A stretch of 64,000 nt of DNA, taken from the NCBI RefSeq assembly GCF_000724625.1, contig NZ_CP007139.1, positions 186,001 to 250,000 of the forward strand, read 5' to 3'. Origin of the DNA: Fimbriimonas ginsengisoli Gsoil 348 (GTDB lineage: Bacteria; Armatimonadota; Fimbriimonadia; Fimbriimonadales; Fimbriimonadaceae). Numbering within the stretch: the stretch's first letter is position 1; each line of letters opens with the position of its first letter. A program made the translations under genes and the position numbers. The notes beneath the pieces are model-generated. The model did no database searches. It saw only the letters and a list, made by a program, of their open reading frames with translations, and was not told where the DNA came from. Below, in pieces: positions 51,085 through 60,146 of this stretch.

Positions 51085-53574
51085 ATGCTCCGCCGCCGTT
51101 GGCCGATCATTCTGCTGCTCCTGATCCCGCTCTTGCCGCTGTGGCGAGCCGTCTTCATGAGCCAGGCGATCGGACCGTTCGATCAGATCCACCATTTCGC
51201 CCCTTGGAATGGGCCCTCGCCCACCACTCCGTGGGACGTGCTGCAAGCCGACGGCGTGCTTCAGTTCTACTCATGGCGCGATCTAGTTTTCGATGCCTGG
51301 GGGCATGGTCGGCTTCCGTTCTGGAACCCGTATGCCCTTGCCGGTTATCCACTCCTTGGTAACTCCCAATCGGCGGGTCTCTACCCGCCCCATATCCTAA
51401 TGGGGATTCTTCACATCCCTACCGGCCTAGCGATCGTTCTTCTCGCTTGGGCCCATTTAGCTTGGGCCGGACTTGGAACTTATTTGTTCGGGCGCCGCCT
51501 CGGTGGCTCCAAGCTAGCCGCGGCGGTCAGCGGAATGCTTTTCTCTTTGAGCCCGTTCATGATCGCGTGGACCGGGTTGCCAAGCGTCATCACCACCGTG
51601 AGCTGGATCCCGTGGGTTCTGGCCGGGATCGCCACCCTCTTCTACCGGCATCCGGTGATGCTCCGCAAAGCCGCGCCGGCCAGCGAGGGTCCGGTCGACG
51701 ACGAGAAAGAGGCGGCAGTCGGGAGGTCGATGACGCTCGGCTATATCCGAAGCTGGCTTGGCTTGGCGCTTTGCGTGGCGATGATGGTCCTCAGCGGTCA
51801 CCTCCAGTTCGTCGCGTATGGATTCATCGCGGCGGTGTTGCTGGCGATTGGGCTTGCCATCGCTATTCCCTCTCCGTTCCGCGCCGAGGAGATCAGCATC
51901 TTCAAATTGGGACCGGACGGCTCCGAGCAACCGCTCTCCGAAACCCAGCTTCGCCGGACTATCCGCTGGCAGATGCCCCCGTTCAGCGCGGTCCCGCTCG
52001 TGCTGCTTGCCTTGATCGTCGGCGGAGTACTCGCCTTGCCACAGCTCCTGCCGGTTCTGAACTACTCGCAGTTCTCCCATCGACGCGGCTCTCCCACGGC
52101 TGACGGCTACGAGAAATACGTCGCCGGAGCCATCAAGCCGTTCGAGCTAGCCTCTGTGCCGTACGCGCCGCTCGTTGGACTGCCTACCGAGTTCGCGGAT
52201 CTCCCGCCGGACGCGGGGGTTGCTCCGATGTCCGCCTACTGGCCTCAATTCGTTAAGACCGGCGCCAACTTTGCCGAGGGGGCGGTCGCGGTCGGCCCGT
52301 TTGTTTTGAGCCTTCTTTTTCTCGCCGGATGGAGGCGGCGCGGACGGGAGTTAGGCCCCATCGGCGCGATCGGAGTGATCGCCCTGCTTCTGGCGATGGG
52401 GACGATACTGAATGCGGCCTTGTACTACGGCATCCCTGGTTGGTCGGCCACCGGCTCTCCGGGTCGTATCATCGTTCTCTTTGTTCTGGCCGCCTCGGTA
52501 ATCGCCGGTCTCGCTTTAGATGGCCTTCCGCCGCTGCCTAAGGCCGGTTGGAAGCGGTTCGTGCCGTTGCTCCTGCCGATACTTCTGGTGGTTCCGTTTG
52601 CTCTGCTAGCCCAAACCTTTCCCGACGTCCAAGGCACGGAGCCGCTCATGGCGATCTTGGTGCCGGGCGCGCTGCGGAACGCGGCGCCGGGTCTCCTTGC
52701 CTCGGTCGTCGTCGCCGCCATTGCTCTTGCCTCTGCCTACCACCTCGACCGGCCCGTGAGCCGAGCCGTGGTGCTCGCTACCCCGTTAGTTCTATTCGCG
52801 CTCTCCGGCGGACTCTCGTTGGTGCGAACCGGCGACCCAAGCTTTCTTAACGCTGCCATCGTTAAGCCGGGCGATCTCTACCAGCGGGTGGCGGTGGTTA
52901 ATAGCGGCTGGGGGCTTAGCGAGGCCGCTTCCGCGCTCGCCCCCCCGAACACGCCGGCGGCGGCGAGAATCCATGACCTCGCCGGCTACGATTCACTCCT
53001 CCATCGAGACACCGTCGCGCTGCTGAAAGACATCGACGGCGTCGATCCTTTCCCGCCCGCGAACGGGAATATGGTATTCGTCAAGCCCGCCGCCGACCCC
53101 GTCAAGCTCGCGGAGGCCGGCGTCTCGGAGGCGTGGTCTCGGCGCGAGATGCCGCAACTCGGACAACCTATTTCCACCGATAATGGCGTCTATCGCTACT
53201 TGATCAACGGTCCGGGGCGTGCGTCCACCCCGCAGGGTCGGGCCAAGTTCGAGGCGGAGGATTCCACCGGGATCCGGCTCCGAGCGACGGGACCCGGCTA
53301 CCTCATCCTGCGCGACCGGAACATGCCCGGTTGGTTCGCGATCGTCGACGGCAAGCCGGCAACGCTTTCCGGCACTACTTGGATGCAGGTCGATCTTGCC
53401 CCGGGAGAGCACGTGGTGGAGTTCTCATACTCTCCCCCTGGATTCGTGGCCGGCGTCGACGCCTCCCTGCTCGCGTTCCTCGTACTTCTTGCCGTCTTCG
53501 CCTACACATTCCGCCGACCGAGGCTTGCGGAAGGCCGAACAATGGACGAACCGGCGAAAATCGTATCAGAATAA
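51085..53574 (+). CDS. YfhO-like multi-pass membrane protein
   Basis: 829 residues from the ATG at 51085, where MLRRRWPIILLLLIPLLPLW makes a typical first helix; the frame is open from 50962 without better support. About 10-12 membrane helices. Motifs shared with YfhO/DUF-type glycan or lipid glycosylation proteins are GDGV-like ADGVLQFYSWRDLVFDAW, FWNPYALAGYPLLGNSQSAG and LYPPHILMGILHI. A C-terminal beta domain includes YLILRDRNMPGWFAIVDGKP and a Gly/Pro region, then a last helix. In Gram-positives YfhO modifies teichoic acid; the substrate here is unknown. Confidence 0.78.
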   Translation: MLRRRWPIILLLLIPLLPLWRAVFMSQAIGPFDQIHHFAPWNGPSPTTPWDVLQADGVLQFYSWRDLVFDAWGHGRLPFWNPYALAGYPLLGNSQSAGLYPPHILMGILHIPTGLAIVLLAWAHLAWAGLGTYLFGRRLGGSKLAAAVSGMLFSLSPFMIAWTGLPSVITTVSWIPWVLAGIATLFYRHPVMLRKAAPASEGPVDDEKEAAVGRSMTLGYIRSWLGLALCVAMMVLSGHLQFVAYGFIAAVLLAIGLAIAIPSPFRAEEISIFKLGPDGSEQPLSETQLRRTIRWQMPPFSAVPLVLLALIVGGVLALPQLLPVLNYSQFSHRRGSPTADGYEKYVAGAIKPFELASVPYAPLVGLPTEFADLPPDAGVAPMSAYWPQFVKTGANFAEGAVAVGPFVLSLLFLAGWRRRGRELGPIGAIGVIALLLAMGTILNAALYYGIPGWSATGSPGRIIVLFVLAASVIAGLALDGLPPLPKAGWKRFVPLLLPILLVVPFALLAQTFPDVQGTEPLMAILVPGALRNAAPGLLASVVVAAIALASAYHLDRPVSRAVVLATPLVLFALSGGLSLVRTGDPSFLNAAIVKPGDLYQRVAVVNSGWGLSEAASALAPPNTPAAARIHDLAGYDSLLHRDTVALLKDIDGVDPFPPANGNMVFVKPAADPVKLAEAGVSEAWSRREMPQLGQPISTDNGVYRYLINGPGRASTPQGRAKFEAEDSTGIRLRATGPGYLILRDRNMPGWFAIVDGKPATLSGTTWMQVDLAPGEHVVEFSYSPPGFVAGVDASLLAFLVLLAVFAYTFRRPRLAEGRTMDEPAKIVSE

Positions 53575-53594
53575 AAGGAGAGGAATTCTTCGGA

Positions 53595-53882
53595 ATGAGC
53601 CAAACCGTCCTTCAACCCCAAGAAACCGACTACGACGCCGGAAACGGCCGTTGGATGGTCGTGATCTATAACAACGAGACCAACTCGTTCGACGAAGTCA
53701 TCGACGTGCTCATGGATGCGACCGGTTGCGATGCAGAGGAAGCCGCCATCGAAGCGTGGGAAGCCGACCATTACGGTAAGGCTCCGGTGCATTTCGCGGC
53801 CAAGGACGAGTGCGAAGCGACCGCCGGCACGATCTCGAAGATCGGAGTCAAAACGGAAGTCGCCCGGGAGTGGATGGATTAA
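53595..53882 (+). CDS. clpS: ClpS-like adaptor, copy 1
   Basis: A 95-residue protein. The ClpS fold brings N-degron proteins to ClpA/ClpC. Features are WMVVIYNNETNSFDEVIDVL (the NDD region that binds the N-degron amino group, here NNE), ATGCDAEEAAIEAWEADHYG (His66-equivalent in DHYGKA) and TISKIGVKTEVAREW. AGGAGAGGA lies upstream of the ATG. It shares a TAATG junction with the second copy. A disordered N-terminal tail (~15 residues) fits the family. Confidence 0.85.
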   Translation: MSQTVLQPQETDYDAGNGRWMVVIYNNETNSFDEVIDVLMDATGCDAEEAAIEAWEADHYGKAPVHFAAKDECEATAGTISKIGVKTEVAREWMD

Positions 53883-54166
53883 TGAGCGCCCCCAGCGTTA
53901 TCGAGCAACCCGAATTATCGAACGGCACCGGAACCGGCAATTTCTGGGTCGTTACCGTTTTCAACAACGACCACAACACCTACGACGAGGTCGTGGACAT
54001 CCTGATCCAGGCTACGGCCTGCACCCTGCAGGAAGCCGAGATCGAGACTTGGGAAGTTGACCACCTCGGCAAATCGGTCGTCCACCACGGCGAGGAAGAC
54101 GCCTGCCAATCCGCCGCCGAAGTTATCCGCCAAATCGGCATCCGAGTCGAAGTCTCGAAAGAGTAG
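53882..54166 (+). CDS. clpS: ClpS-like adaptor, copy 2
   Basis: A 94-residue paralogue of the preceding gene, overlapping it by one base (TAATG). It has FWVVTVFNNDHNTYDEVVDI, ATACTLQEAEIETWEVDHLG and VIRQIGIRVEVSKE. NND and the DHLGK His are kept, so both copies look able to bind N-degrons. Pocket residues differ (for example YGKA versus LGKS), which may mean different N-end preference. The longer N-terminal tail is Gly/Thr-rich. Its stop is immediately followed by the convergent glycosidase gene. Confidence 0.85.
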   Translation: MSAPSVIEQPELSNGTGTGNFWVVTVFNNDHNTYDEVVDILIQATACTLQEAEIETWEVDHLGKSVVHHGEEDACQSAAEVIRQIGIRVEVSKE

Positions 54167-56353
54167 TCACTCTATCTCGACCCTCGCCACTCCCCGTTCC
54201 ACCCGTACGTGCATTCGGCCCCTTTGGTGCGGGATGTCTGTGCACTCGATCCAGTCCACGTCCAGCGGCAGAGGATCGACCTCGTCTTTGCCCGGCTGAA
54301 CGCCGACGGCGTGACGAAGGACCAAGTCGACGATCCACGAATGCATATAGTCGTCGTACCCGCGGTATAAGGCTGGCACACCGGTAATCGGGTCGTAATG
54401 TTCGTACGAGCTCGGCTTCAGCGGATTGCCGCCGTGGAACATCAAATGGATCGCCTTCATCAGCCCTTCTCCCGCCAGATGGCGAAGCCGATCGTCCGAT
54501 GAAGACCGCCCGACGTTTGCAAGCGCATCGACCACGTGCGAGTTGGCCATCGGCCAGCTCCGTCCGTTCCAGGGGCAATTTAGTCGCCGCTCCTTCCATT
54601 CCCCTTCCGCGCTGAAGGTCGAGTCCGAGAGCGCCGTCGCGGGAAAGCCGGCGGCGAGCCAGAACTCCTCGGGATTCGCCAGCCACCGCTCCACCACGTC
54701 CGGTAGTGCCAAGCCGGCGGCCATCAGCGGATACAGTCCGGTCGCCGGGCGCGCAGGGGAACGGCGGCCATCCAAAGCCACGTCGCAGAAGAACTGATCG
54801 GCGGGGTCGAACGAGAGCTCCGCCAATCCCCTCTCCGCGCCCTCGGCGAATCGTTTGTACGGCGAATCGCCCGGGCGAAACGCCGCCAGCATTCGAAAAA
54901 GCTGCATCGCGTAAACCGTCGCGTCGACGCCGCTCACTCGAAAACTCGCCCACTTATCCGCGTTCTCGCTGGCGAACTGGTAGCGGCTCATGTACTCCTG
55001 GCCGGTTTCGTTCTGATCGAAGACGTCGTACATCGTCGGCCCCGCCGGATCTTTGCTCAGCGTCCGATGGCGCAAGAAGTAATCCGCATAGCCGCGCATC
55101 GTCTGCAGGTGGTCTTTTCCCACCGCCCCGGGGTGCAGCGCGTGAACCTGGGAGAGGCCGGTCGCGAAGTCCGCATGGTAGAAGTCGCGCGCCGGCCGCC
55201 CGGTGTAGTTGTGGCCGGGAAAGGAACCATCCTCGCGCTGAACTCGGCCGAGGTTATCGAGAATGCCGGTCGCCAGCGACGGATCGTGCATCCAGCTCAC
55301 CTCTCGAAGATGCGCCTGGGCCGAGTAGGTGACGAAGTTCCGAAAGAACCCGATCCCCTCCGTGACGAACGGGGCGAAGCGAAGATCGGGGATGTCGACG
55401 GTGTTGAGCCGCAGCCCGTACCACCGGTGCCAGTAGGCGCTCGTCAGGTGCTCGTCGCTCGAGGAGAAGTGCGGCACCCCTTCGAAGTAGCGCCGCCAAG
55501 CCGCCGCGCTCCGGTCGATTGCCCCATCTTCTCGCGCCTCCTGAAGCGAATCTCGGGCCGCCAGCGGGGTCAATCCGGCTCCACAAGCCAGCGTGAGCGG
55601 GCGGCGGTCTTCCAGCACGTAATGCTGTACCAGGTGGGCGAGCCCTTCCACCGGCGCGGTTCCTGTAAACGGTTTGAACTCCTGCTTAAGCCGGCCGTCG
55701 ACGAACTTTTCAGGCAGAACGCTTAGCTCGTACAGGGGCGACTCGTCGTGCCGTTGCGCCAGATTCACCGTCCACGACTGCCGCTCATGCGACGCCCCGT
55801 ATTCGAGGTAGACCGGCAGCGAGGGACCCATGGCACGCGCGCCGCGAATGCTCTCGGCTTCGATGCCGGTTCGATCCGGTACCAGCTCGCCGGGCCAAGC
55901 GGTCTCGAATTTCACGAGCATCGAGTCAAACCCGACCTGGACGTCGGTCATTGCTTGCCACGGGGCTCCGTGACCGGGCGGACGAACCTCCGGGAGCGCC
56001 CACAGAAAGACGTGGATCGGACGTACCGCCGTCACCAGCTCGAGCTCGGTGACCCATGCGTTCGCTTCCGTGATGCACCGCCGCTCTCGAACGACGATGT
56101 CTCCCGAGTAGTGCATCACCGTAAGCCGGTCGGGTCGCCAACCCTTGTGGTAGCTGTCGAATCGGATCGGGCGTCCATCCGCGTCCACGAACAAGGCGGT
56201 GAAAAGCCTCGCTATTCGGACATCGGCGAAGTAGACGTCGTCCCAAAAACCGGGCGCGAGCAGATGCTTCGGGAACGGCGGCGCGTAGATCGCCCCCTTC
56301 CCCCCGCCCAAAAACCACTTATCCTTGCGCCCGAGGCGCGCGAGAGGATCCAT
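54167..56353 (-). CDS. (alpha/alpha)6-barrel glycoside hydrolase, GH63/MGH1-like
   Basis: About 728 residues from ATG 56353. A GTG at 56443 is in frame but would leave only 35 bp to the divergent gene. An N-terminal beta domain begins DPLARLGRKDKWFLGGGKGA. The catalytic barrel has FAPFVTEGIGFFRNFVTYSA, VSWMHDPSLATGILDNLGRV, EDGSFPGHNYTGRPARDF, RVSGVDATVYAMQLFRMLAA and NCPWNGRSWPMANSHVVDAL. The last block matches trehalase/GH63-type enzymes, including mannosylglycerate hydrolases. The acid/base pair cannot be assigned with certainty. No signal peptide, so a cytoplasmic glycosidase of unknown substrate. Confidence 0.75.
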   Translation of the reverse strand: MDPLARLGRKDKWFLGGGKGAIYAPPFPKHLLAPGFWDDVYFADVRIARLFTALFVDADGRPIRFDSYHKGWRPDRLTVMHYSGDIVVRERRCITEANAWVTELELVTAVRPIHVFLWALPEVRPPGHGAPWQAMTDVQVGFDSMLVKFETAWPGELVPDRTGIEAESIRGARAMGPSLPVYLEYGASHERQSWTVNLAQRHDESPLYELSVLPEKFVDGRLKQEFKPFTGTAPVEGLAHLVQHYVLEDRRPLTLACGAGLTPLAARDSLQEAREDGAIDRSAAAWRRYFEGVPHFSSSDEHLTSAYWHRWYGLRLNTVDIPDLRFAPFVTEGIGFFRNFVTYSAQAHLREVSWMHDPSLATGILDNLGRVQREDGSFPGHNYTGRPARDFYHADFATGLSQVHALHPGAVGKDHLQTMRGYADYFLRHRTLSKDPAGPTMYDVFDQNETGQEYMSRYQFASENADKWASFRVSGVDATVYAMQLFRMLAAFRPGDSPYKRFAEGAERGLAELSFDPADQFFCDVALDGRRSPARPATGLYPLMAAGLALPDVVERWLANPEEFWLAAGFPATALSDSTFSAEGEWKERRLNCPWNGRSWPMANSHVVDALANVGRSSSDDRLRHLAGEGLMKAIHLMFHGGNPLKPSSYEHYDPITGVPALYRGYDDYMHSWIVDLVLRHAVGVQPGKDEVDPLPLDVDWIECTDIPHQRGRMHVRVERGVARVEIE

Positions 56354-56478
56354 CGTCCAAAGCCTACCGGCGATGGGCCAAACAACCGCGCCTTTTGCGG
56401 TAAGCGTGAAATCGTTTCGGCCATCCGAAAAAGATGGGTGCACTATGGAAGGTGTCCGACGTAGGAATCGGCACTAAC

Positions 56479-57765
56479 ATGAACTTCCGTCTACTCCCCC
56501 GCGGGCTGCGCGCCGCCTCAGGCGCGCTTGCGCTCCTCTTCGTCGCCAGCGCCTCGGCGCAGACCGTCGACAACAAGCCGGAGGTCAAAGCGCAGGTGAT
56601 CGAAAAGATCACCGGAATCATCGAGAAGTACGCGTACGTTCCCGGCGTCGACTTCGCGAAGTGGCCGCAACTGCTTGCCGAGGCCAAGCCGAAGATCGAC
56701 GCGGCCAAGGACGATACTGAGTTCCAACGCGCAGTCAACGAGGCGCTCGCCAAGTTCGGCACCTCGCACATCGTGCTCGCGACGCCGAAGCAGTCCGAAG
56801 TGCGCCGTACCGGCTCGACGGTGGGCGTCGGTATCTCTACGCAGTTGACCGATAACGGCGAGCTGCTCATCGTTCGCACCGTGCCGGACGCTCCCGCCGA
56901 GCGAGCGGGACTTGTACCGGGCGACACCATCACGGAGGCTGATGGCAAGAAGGTGGAAGGCTCAATCGCGGGCATCATCGGAAAAGAAGGCACCGACGTC
57001 GTCCTCACCGTCCGCCATGCCGACGACAAGGTCGAGAAATACGTCCTTACCCGCCGTCCATTCTCGACCGTGCGGCCAGAAGAGCTCACTTGGATCGACA
57101 AGGATACCGCCAAGATTTCGATTTACACCTTTGACTTTTCCTATGATCGGGAGAACGTCGAGGATTTGATGAACAAGGCCCACAAGGCCAAAAACCTTAT
57201 CCTCGACCTTCGGGACAACGGAGGTGGCGCGGTGATCAACCTGCAGCACATGCTCGGCATGCTGATCCCCGATGCGAAGCCGTTCGGAACGTTCGTCGGC
57301 CGTTCGCTAGTCGACCGTTACGTTAAGGAAGCCAAGGGAAAACCTGACGATTTGGCCGGAATGGCCAAGTGGAGCGACCGCAAGGTGAAGCCGTTCCCGA
57401 ACGCGAACGTTCCGGTTTACAAAGGGAATCTCGCCGTTCTCGTCAACGGGTTCTCGGGCAGTGCCGCCGAAATCGCCGCCGCCGCCCTGCGAGACGAAGC
57501 GAACGCGACCATCGTCGGCACCAAGTCCGCCGGCGCCGTTCTGGTCTCCATGATCGTCAACGCCTCGAACGGCTTCATGATCCAGTACCCACTCAGCGAC
57601 TACATCACCGCGAAGGGGCTCCGCCTGGAAGGTACGGGCGTGGTTCCCGACGTCGAAGCCAAGGACCCTCGCTTCCACCTCCCGAACGCGAAGGACGAGG
57701 TCGTCGACAAGGCCGTCGCCCTCTTCGCCCAATCGGGCAAAGGCGCCAAGTCCAGCGGCCATTAA
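56479..57765 (+). CDS. S41-family (C-terminal processing) protease with PDZ domain
   Basis: 428 residues from ATG 56479, with a signal peptide (LRAASGALALLFVASASAQ). An N-terminal helical region (~25-110) is followed by a PDZ domain (VGVGISTQLTDNGELLIVRT then AERAGLVPGDTITEADGKKV). The tail-specific protease core has NLILDLRDNGGGAVINL, the serine in VNGFSGSAAEIAAAAL and the lysine in IVGTKSAGAVLVS, followed by GTGVVPDVEAKDP. It is a periplasmic or secreted Ser/Lys endopeptidase and is divergent from the glycosidase. Confidence 0.92.
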   Translation: MNFRLLPRGLRAASGALALLFVASASAQTVDNKPEVKAQVIEKITGIIEKYAYVPGVDFAKWPQLLAEAKPKIDAAKDDTEFQRAVNEALAKFGTSHIVLATPKQSEVRRTGSTVGVGISTQLTDNGELLIVRTVPDAPAERAGLVPGDTITEADGKKVEGSIAGIIGKEGTDVVLTVRHADDKVEKYVLTRRPFSTVRPEELTWIDKDTAKISIYTFDFSYDRENVEDLMNKAHKAKNLILDLRDNGGGAVINLQHMLGMLIPDAKPFGTFVGRSLVDRYVKEAKGKPDDLAGMAKWSDRKVKPFPNANVPVYKGNLAVLVNGFSGSAAEIAAAALRDEANATIVGTKSAGAVLVSMIVNASNGFMIQYPLSDYITAKGLRLEGTGVVPDVEAKDPRFHLPNAKDEVVDKAVALFAQSGKGAKSSGH

Positions 57766-57773
57766 CTAACCGT

Positions 57774-57912
57774 GGCACGGGCTTCCAGCCCGTGCGTATC
57801 ACGACCATCCCGGTCGTGCAAACGTAGCATCGGCTCCCAGCTGATGAACCCAAAAACGAAATGGCCAGGCGCAGGATGCCCCTGGGACCCACTGGCAAGA
57901 TGCCAGTGCCAC
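57774..57912. repeat. Array of five short palindromes
   Basis: GGCACGGGCTTCCAGCCCGTG, CACGACCATCCCGGTCGTG, the family D unit GTAGCATCGGCTCCCAGCTG plus ATG (57824-57846), then CAGGATGCCCCTG-type and CACTGGCAAGATGCCAGTGC plus CACG. Units are back to back between the convergent S41 and LolA-like genes. Stems differ while the stem-loop design is kept. Confidence 0.75.
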
Positions 57913-57913
57913 G

Positions 57914-59209
57914 TTAGCCGACTTTGATCTTCGGCGTTACTAGCTTTGGCAGCGGCTTGAGCCGCTGCCCGCGGGCCGGGGACAACACGAAAAGCGACGC
58001 GGGCGGTGATACGCCGAGCCGGGAGTAGCCGAAATTCCGGGTCGTGGTGACCAGCGTTCGCCGGTTACGGTCCAGAACGTCGGTACTTACGCTTGCCGCC
58101 AGGTGATTGTCGCGGCGAACGAAGATCGAGACCCGCGAGCGCGGGTCGGTGATCCGCAAAATATCGCAGGAGACTCCCTGCGATTGCACCTGGCCGGCGA
58201 TGGCGATCGATGCGAGGGGCCCGACGACGTCGGAGAACGGAACCCGGTGCTGAAAAATCTGGCGGACCAGAGGGTCGACGCGGCCCCGAATGGCGGCAAC
58301 CACCTCGGGGACGGCGACCCGTCCGACAGCTCCTCGATAAAAAGAATTCGTCCGAGGGTCCGAGATCGTTAAAACCTTCCCGTCATACGCGTAGCTCAGC
58401 CGCTCCTGGTCTTCTCTGACCTTTCTGCCGCTCAGGGAGACACGAACGCGGCCGTCATCCCCCTCGACCTCGACGATTCCCCGGCTCAATGTGCGATAGG
58501 CCCGCATCATTGCCTCCGTCGTCCGCTTGGCGGCAGCGTTCGCGTACCTCGGGGGCTCAGGGGCGACCGTAAACGTGTCGACGCTCTTGGCGGATCGAGG
58601 CGGCGAATACGACACCGGGCCACCCCGAGAATAATCGAAGGTCCAGTGGACCGCGCTGCCGGGAGAAGATACGTCCATCCTCCGAAGGAGCGGAATGCCG
58701 GGGTCGAAAACAAGGACCGAGCGAGCGTATCCACCGGCGATCTTGGCCTGGCGGGAGAGCACCGTCCGGCGTGACTCCTTCCGCAACGACCACCCGCGAA
58801 CGTTCTTCAGCCCATCGTAGAAGGTGGCAAGGTCCTTTGGCTCCAGCAGATTCCGCATCATGTCGTCCATCTGCCCCAAAGCGGTCAACATCCGGGCGAC
58901 CCTGGGCGCGGTCGGCGAGAGCGGGCGGGTCAGTCGCTCGTTTGCGTACGCGTCGTACGCCACCATCCGGCTCGGGCCGAAGAAGAAAGTCCGATCGCTG
59001 CGATCGACGCCGAGCGATTTCGGCTGGCGTACACGCAACAGAACGGCTTTTCCATCGACTGCGAGCACGTAGTCCGTGTTGTGCACGTGTCCCTCGAACG
59101 TGGCGGTCAGGGTCACGTGAGCGCGGAACCTCCCTAGCGCCGAATGGGCGGCCAGCGATGATTTGAGAATGTCGGTCGGCGCGGCGCCAAGGGCTCCTAA
59201 GAAAAACAT
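57914..59209 (-). CDS. Secreted protein with two LolA-like domains
   Basis: About 431 residues from ATG 59209 (a frame to 59314 adds an implausible leader). It opens MFFLGALGAAPTDILKSSLA, possibly a weak signal. Two similar halves follow. The first has HSALGRFRAHVTLTATFEG, KAVLLRVRQPKSLGV and FFFGPSRMVAYDAYANE. The second has YRTLSRGIVEVEGDDGRVRV, ERLSYAYDGKVLTIS and ILRITDPRSRVSIFVRRDNH. This is the 'LolA/DUF2092' pattern (long curved sheet that holds lipid), duplicated. A lipoprotein- or lipid-carrier role is a family inference. Confidence 0.72.
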   Translation of the reverse strand: MFFLGALGAAPTDILKSSLAAHSALGRFRAHVTLTATFEGHVHNTDYVLAVDGKAVLLRVRQPKSLGVDRSDRTFFFGPSRMVAYDAYANERLTRPLSPTAPRVARMLTALGQMDDMMRNLLEPKDLATFYDGLKNVRGWSLRKESRRTVLSRQAKIAGGYARSVLVFDPGIPLLRRMDVSSPGSAVHWTFDYSRGGPVSYSPPRSAKSVDTFTVAPEPPRYANAAAKRTTEAMMRAYRTLSRGIVEVEGDDGRVRVSLSGRKVREDQERLSYAYDGKVLTISDPRTNSFYRGAVGRVAVPEVVAAIRGRVDPLVRQIFQHRVPFSDVVGPLASIAIAGQVQSQGVSCDILRITDPRSRVSIFVRRDNHLAASVSTDVLDRNRRTLVTTTRNFGYSRLGVSPPASLFVLSPARGQRLKPLPKLVTPKIKVG

Positions 59210-59295
59210 CGGCCTAAAGACGTTACCTTGCCGCCCGAACGTGCGAGTCCTGGGCCGGGTAAACCGTATCGGATTCCCGGTCGTCAATAACAGAT

Positions 59296-60069
59296 ATGAG
59301 ATTAAGCCATGCATCCGCTTTCGCTGTCCTTGCTCTCGGGGTGGCAGCCAGCGCTCCCGCGCAATTCAGCAAGCCGAGCGCGGCGCAGCAACTTCAACTC
59401 GGCAAACAGGCGGCGAGAGAGCTTCGCAGCAAGGAGCGCGTCTTGCCCGCTGGCGACCCCCGCGTGGAGGTGGTGCGAAGGGTCGGACGACGCCTCTTGG
59501 CGGCGATGGCGGATCGAACTTCCCCTTGGGAGTACTCGTTCGACGTGATCGACTCGAATCAGATCAACGCCTTTGCACTTCCGGGCGGCCCGACTTTCGT
59601 CTACACCGGCCTCCTGAGCCACCTCAAATCCGAGGACGAGCTTGCGGGAGTCATGGGCCACGAGCTGACCCACGTTCGGAAGGAGCACTGGGCGTACGCT
59701 TACCGGGACCAGCAGCGAAACAATGCTTTGCTTACCCTCGGCGCCCTCGTTTTTCGTCCTAGCCGGGGCGTGTTGGATGCGGCCGGTCTCGGATCGACGC
59801 TCCTCCTTGACCTGCCATTCTCGCGCAGACATGAGACGGAAGCAGACCAAGGTGGGATGGACCTGATGGTGCGGGCCGGTTACAACCCGCAGGGAATGGT
59901 CGACGTCTTCCAAATGCTCAATGAAACTTCAAAAGGGGGCCGCCCGCCCGAGTTCTTGAGCGACCACCCGTCGGACAGTAAACGGATTCGACGGATGCAG
60001 GAGCAAGCGAACAGCATGAACCGGAACTTCGCCCCGCAACGCCCGCTGTACTTCCGCAACGGCGGCTAG
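59296..60069 (+). CDS. M48-family zinc metalloprotease (BepA/LoiP-like)
   Basis: A 257-residue exported protease. Signal peptide SAFAVLALGVAASAPAQ. The core has INAFALPGGPTFVYTGLLSH, the zinc site HELTH in VMGHELTHVRKEHWAYA, the third ligand Glu in RRHETEADQGGMDLMVRAGY, and DHPSDSKRIRRMQE. This is the periplasmic quality-control type without TPR repeats. It is divergent from the LolA-like gene with 87 bp between starts, an envelope-biogenesis pairing. Confidence 0.9.
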   Translation: MRLSHASAFAVLALGVAASAPAQFSKPSAAQQLQLGKQAARELRSKERVLPAGDPRVEVVRRVGRRLLAAMADRTSPWEYSFDVIDSNQINAFALPGGPTFVYTGLLSHLKSEDELAGVMGHELTHVRKEHWAYAYRDQQRNNALLTLGALVFRPSRGVLDAAGLGSTLLLDLPFSRRHETEADQGGMDLMVRAGYNPQGMVDVFQMLNETSKGGRPPEFLSDHPSDSKRIRRMQEQANSMNRNFAPQRPLYFRNGG

Positions 60070-60146
60070 GCTCGGCCCATGAAAGACGGGGGCGTCAACC
60101 TTTGCGCCCCTGCGCCTCGGAGCGTTCGCCCAGCCATACTTAGGGA

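Noticed and set aside
57774-57912. CRISPR-like array
   Set aside because: Units are palindromes of different sequence without fixed-length unique spacers, and no cas gene is present.
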